Assembly: GCA_910584955.1 (NCBI GenBank)
Contig: CAJUDC010000119.1
Span: 1-7,873 of the forward strand
From: an uncultured Paraprevotella sp.
GTDB taxonomy: Bacteria > Bacteroidota > Bacteroidia > Bacteroidales > Bacteroidaceae
Direction of reading: 5' to 3'
Length of the DNA stretch: 7,873 nucleotides
Shown here: positions 6,106-7,873 of the stretch, in pieces
How the letters are laid out: each line of letters opens with the position of its first letter
Position numbering within the stretch: the first letter of the stretch is position 1
The notes under the pieces: model-generated
The model's database searches: none
What the model saw: only the letters and a program-made list of their open reading frames with translations
What the model was told of the DNA's origin: nothing
Made by a program: the position numbers and the translations under genes

Positions 6106-7695
6106 TTATTTCTTATATTTCGCCGGTATTTTCCGTATCTCTTTCTCGATCAGTCCGGCATAGAATTTATCATTATGGTCACGAGCCAAGTTCCAAGCTT
6201 TCTTCAGATAAGTATACGAAAGACTTAAGTTACGGCTTTGCTTATTAGGCATACCTGTACGTACGCTACCGGCCAGGAAATCGGTTCCTAGTTCATAAAG
6301 AGCCTTATAACTCTCGCCATTCTGTTCCACCGAGAGCTGGTTCAGTTCGTGGGCTCTCAACAAATCTGTCCGTATACTGCCATTGTGTTTCATCTTCCGT
6401 ATCTCATCCGATACAGAAGGATCGCTGTCATCGGCATACAAGCGGCTCAATAAATATGTAGCATCAAATTCATTATTGGCCGACAATACTTCCAATCGTT
6501 TCAATCCTTCCGGTGCAGTAGAAGCACTACAAAGCATCTGACGGGCTTTCTCAAAGTCGGACATTCTCGGTTCTTTATTTATCGTTTCTTTTTCAAGACG
6601 AGACTTTACTTTCTCTATAACAACGGCTTCTTTTCTTCCTTTGTCAGACTGCAATTTCTCATAAGCCCAGAAACCGCCTGCCCCCACGGCACAGACACCA
6701 GCCACGATAGCTGCTCCGCGAAGCAAAATATTCCAATCAATCCCGGTTCCATTACCAGTCACAGCCAATTGGTCCACAGCAACCCGAAATTCTGCTGCCG
6801 ACTGAAAACGGCGTTCCTGTTTCTTATGCGTAGCACGAGCTATCACCTCACGTAACCGACGGTCGCGCACCTGTTGTAACGGTATCTTTCGATGCAACTG
6901 CATATCGAGCACCTCATGTGTAGCCCCTTCGAAGGGAAGATGCCCCACCACCAACCGGAACAAAATAATGCCTACAGCATAAATATCCGTTGTACAATTC
7001 TGATGCCTTACATCACCCAGAACCAACTCTGGCGCCGCATACTGAGCTTTCCCCATGAACTGTCCGGCAGAAGTGAGCGCTTTGTCATGTGTAGTAAGCG
7101 TGCTCAACTGCTTGGCAATACCAAAATCAATAAGTTTAACATGTCCCTGCGCCGTCACCATTATGTTAGTCGGATCAATATCACGATGGATATAACCTAT
7201 ATCATGCAACGACATGATGCCCGTTAGAATACTTTTGATAATATACAAGGCGAAACGCACTGGGGCATTGTTATAGTCCCGATACAACTGCTCGGCAAAA
7301 GGGACTGTGGTTCCCCACTGATCTGTCACTTTACCTTTGAGTAAATCATCCAGCATCACTCCTTCCAACAATTCGCTGACCACATGATAATGTCGCTGGG
7401 ATTCTCCCAACATGTTCCGGGTCTCAGTCTCCACAAAACCTAACATTTCCACAAGGTTGTCGTTGTGTATCTGGATCGAAGCCTCACGCCGGGCGCGTTC
7501 GATCACATGCTCAGGCAAATCGTCATACATGAATTTAATGGCTACATCACGCGAATAGCCGTTGCGTTCATCTACACAACGTCCTTTGTACACCTTGCCC
7601 ATACCACCGACACCTAGCGGAGTGTCGGTAGATTCAAATTCATAATAAATCCGTTTGCGGATTTCTTCTTTACCTTGTAATCTTATAACCGCCAT
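6106..7695 (-). CDS. Hanks-type Ser/Thr protein kinase with membrane span and Sel1/TPR-like C-terminus; atypical catalytic loop
   Basis: The product has 529 residues. The kinase domain (about 18-312) has glycine loop LGVGGMGKVYKG (27-38), ATP lysine VAIKF (Lys54), helix C glutamate REAS (Glu71), LIDFGIAK (Asp190), QYAAPE (218-223) and TTDIYAVG (235-242). The catalytic loop reads IHRDIDPTN: the base Asp172 and Asn177 are present, but the usual HRDxKPxN lysine is Asp174 (codon at 7174-7176). A membrane helix lies at about 323-345 (ILLRGAAIVAGVCAVGAGGF). Residues about 380-525 are alpha-helical, with Sel1/TPR-like pairs (DATYLLSRLYAD, SYKALYELGTDFLAG, SLSYTYLKKAWNLA), probably a periplasmic interaction domain. 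It could be an active kinase with altered phosphate handling or a weak or pseudo-kinase paired with the canonical one downstream. It opens the recognisable signalling block; the ATG at 7695 is preceded by AAGGCG. Confidence 0.92.
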   Translation of the reverse strand: MAVIRLQGKEEIRKRIYYEFESTDTPLGVGGMGKVYKGRCVDERNGYSRDVAIKFMYDDLPEHVIERARREASIQIHNDNLVEMLGFVETETRNMLGESQRHYHVVSELLEGVMLDDLLKGKVTDQWGTTVPFAEQLYRDYNNAPVRFALYIIKSILTGIMSLHDIGYIHRDIDPTNIMVTAQGHVKLIDFGIAKQLSTLTTHDKALTSAGQFMGKAQYAAPELVLGDVRHQNCTTDIYAVGIILFRLVVGHLPFEGATHEVLDMQLHRKIPLQQVRDRRLREVIARATHKKQERRFQSAAEFRVAVDQLAVTGNGTGIDWNILLRGAAIVAGVCAVGAGGFWAYEKLQSDKGRKEAVVIEKVKSRLEKETINKEPRMSDFEKARQMLCSASTAPEGLKRLEVLSANNEFDATYLLSRLYADDSDPSVSDEIRKMKHNGSIRTDLLRAHELNQLSVEQNGESYKALYELGTDFLAGSVRTGMPNKQSRNLSLSYTYLKKAWNLARDHNDKFYAGLIEKEIRKIPAKYKK

Positions 7696-7700
7696 AGTTT

Positions 7701-7706
7701 CGCCTT
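7701..7706 (-). promoter_or_regulatory. Shine-Dalgarno-like site before the first kinase
   Basis: On the minus strand AAGGCG lies five bases before the kinase ATG at 7695 and matches AAGGAG at five of six positions. It is the only purine-rich site of this kind at the gene starts in the window; the other starts have AT-rich upstream sequence, as is usual in Bacteroidota. It supports the chosen start, but six bases can match by chance. Confidence 0.35.
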
Positions 7707-7720
7707 ATTTTTTATTATCG

Positions 7721-7873
7721 CTACAAGTCGAATCCAACTATATCGCCACTTATAGGAGCATTTGTGCCACCCCATTCCACTATAACATCCGTCGAAATCC
7801 GATTCGTCGTTCGACACGGAGAACTGAAAATTTTCAACGGCTTTCAATCCCAACGTAACGGTATCAATCAGAA
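7721..7873 (-). CDS. 3' end of an unidentified upstream gene, with an apparent frameshift
   Basis: I do not recognise this gene. On the minus strand one frame opens at the window edge with protein-like sequence (LIDTVTLGLKAVENFQFSV, then SNDESDFD). If followed on, it turns into Trp/Cys-rich sequence of non-coding character and stops only at 7683, 13 bases inside the kinase gene. A different frame, blocked by TGA at 7844-7846, gives DVIVEWGG...SGDIVGFDL and stops with TAG at 7721-7723, a normal 25-bp operon gap from the kinase. Joining the two with a one-base skip at the GG at 7789-7790 yields one smooth protein end. Either the gene has a one-base insertion (mutation or assembly error), or only one frame is real. 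The gene continues beyond the right edge, so its identity and integrity cannot be judged here. Confidence 0.45.

Overview
The window reads as one long minus-strand operon from a Bacteroidota genome, most likely a Bacteroidales gut-type organism. Pointers are the moderate GC content, very tight gene packing, AT-rich gene junctions almost without Shine-Dalgarno sequences, signal peptides cleaved before Gln (VA|Q, LA|Q), a WG-repeat secreted protein and the start of a small outer-membrane beta-barrel protein. The species cannot be fixed from the sequence alone.

In transcription order (high to low coordinates) the layout is: the 3' end of an unidentified gene, apparently frameshifted (about 7721-7873); a Ser/Thr kinase with one membrane span and a helical-repeat C-terminus (6106-7695); a second, tail-anchored Ser/Thr kinase (5108-6094); a PP2C-type phosphatase with a C-terminal membrane span (3990-5102); an FHA protein with one membrane span (3389-3982); a protein with two FHA domains, a membrane span and a trypsin-like protease domain (1734-3368); a secreted WG-repeat protein (217-1737); and the first 62 codons of an outer-membrane beta-barrel protein (1-187). 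Gaps are 25 (inferred), 11, 5, 7, 20, -4 and 29 bp. No convincing promoter or terminator lies between genes, so co-transcription is very likely. No stretch over 300 bases lacks a gene. I saw no RNA gene, mobile element or CRISPR array.

Together the genes form a complete writer-eraser-reader phosphorylation module: two kinases write phospho-Thr/Ser, the PP2C enzyme removes it, and FHA domains read it. Every one of these proteins is predicted to be anchored in the inner membrane. The unusual output is a protease. Its FHA domains should sit in the cytoplasm and its trypsin-like domain in the periplasm, so the plausible function (inference) is transmembrane control of periplasmic proteolysis by cytoplasmic phosphorylation. 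The secreted WG-repeat protein and the outer-membrane protein would be envelope partners, sensors or substrates. The logic resembles the threonine phosphorylation pathway (PpkA-PppA-Fha) that controls some type VI secretion systems, but no secretion gene is visible here.
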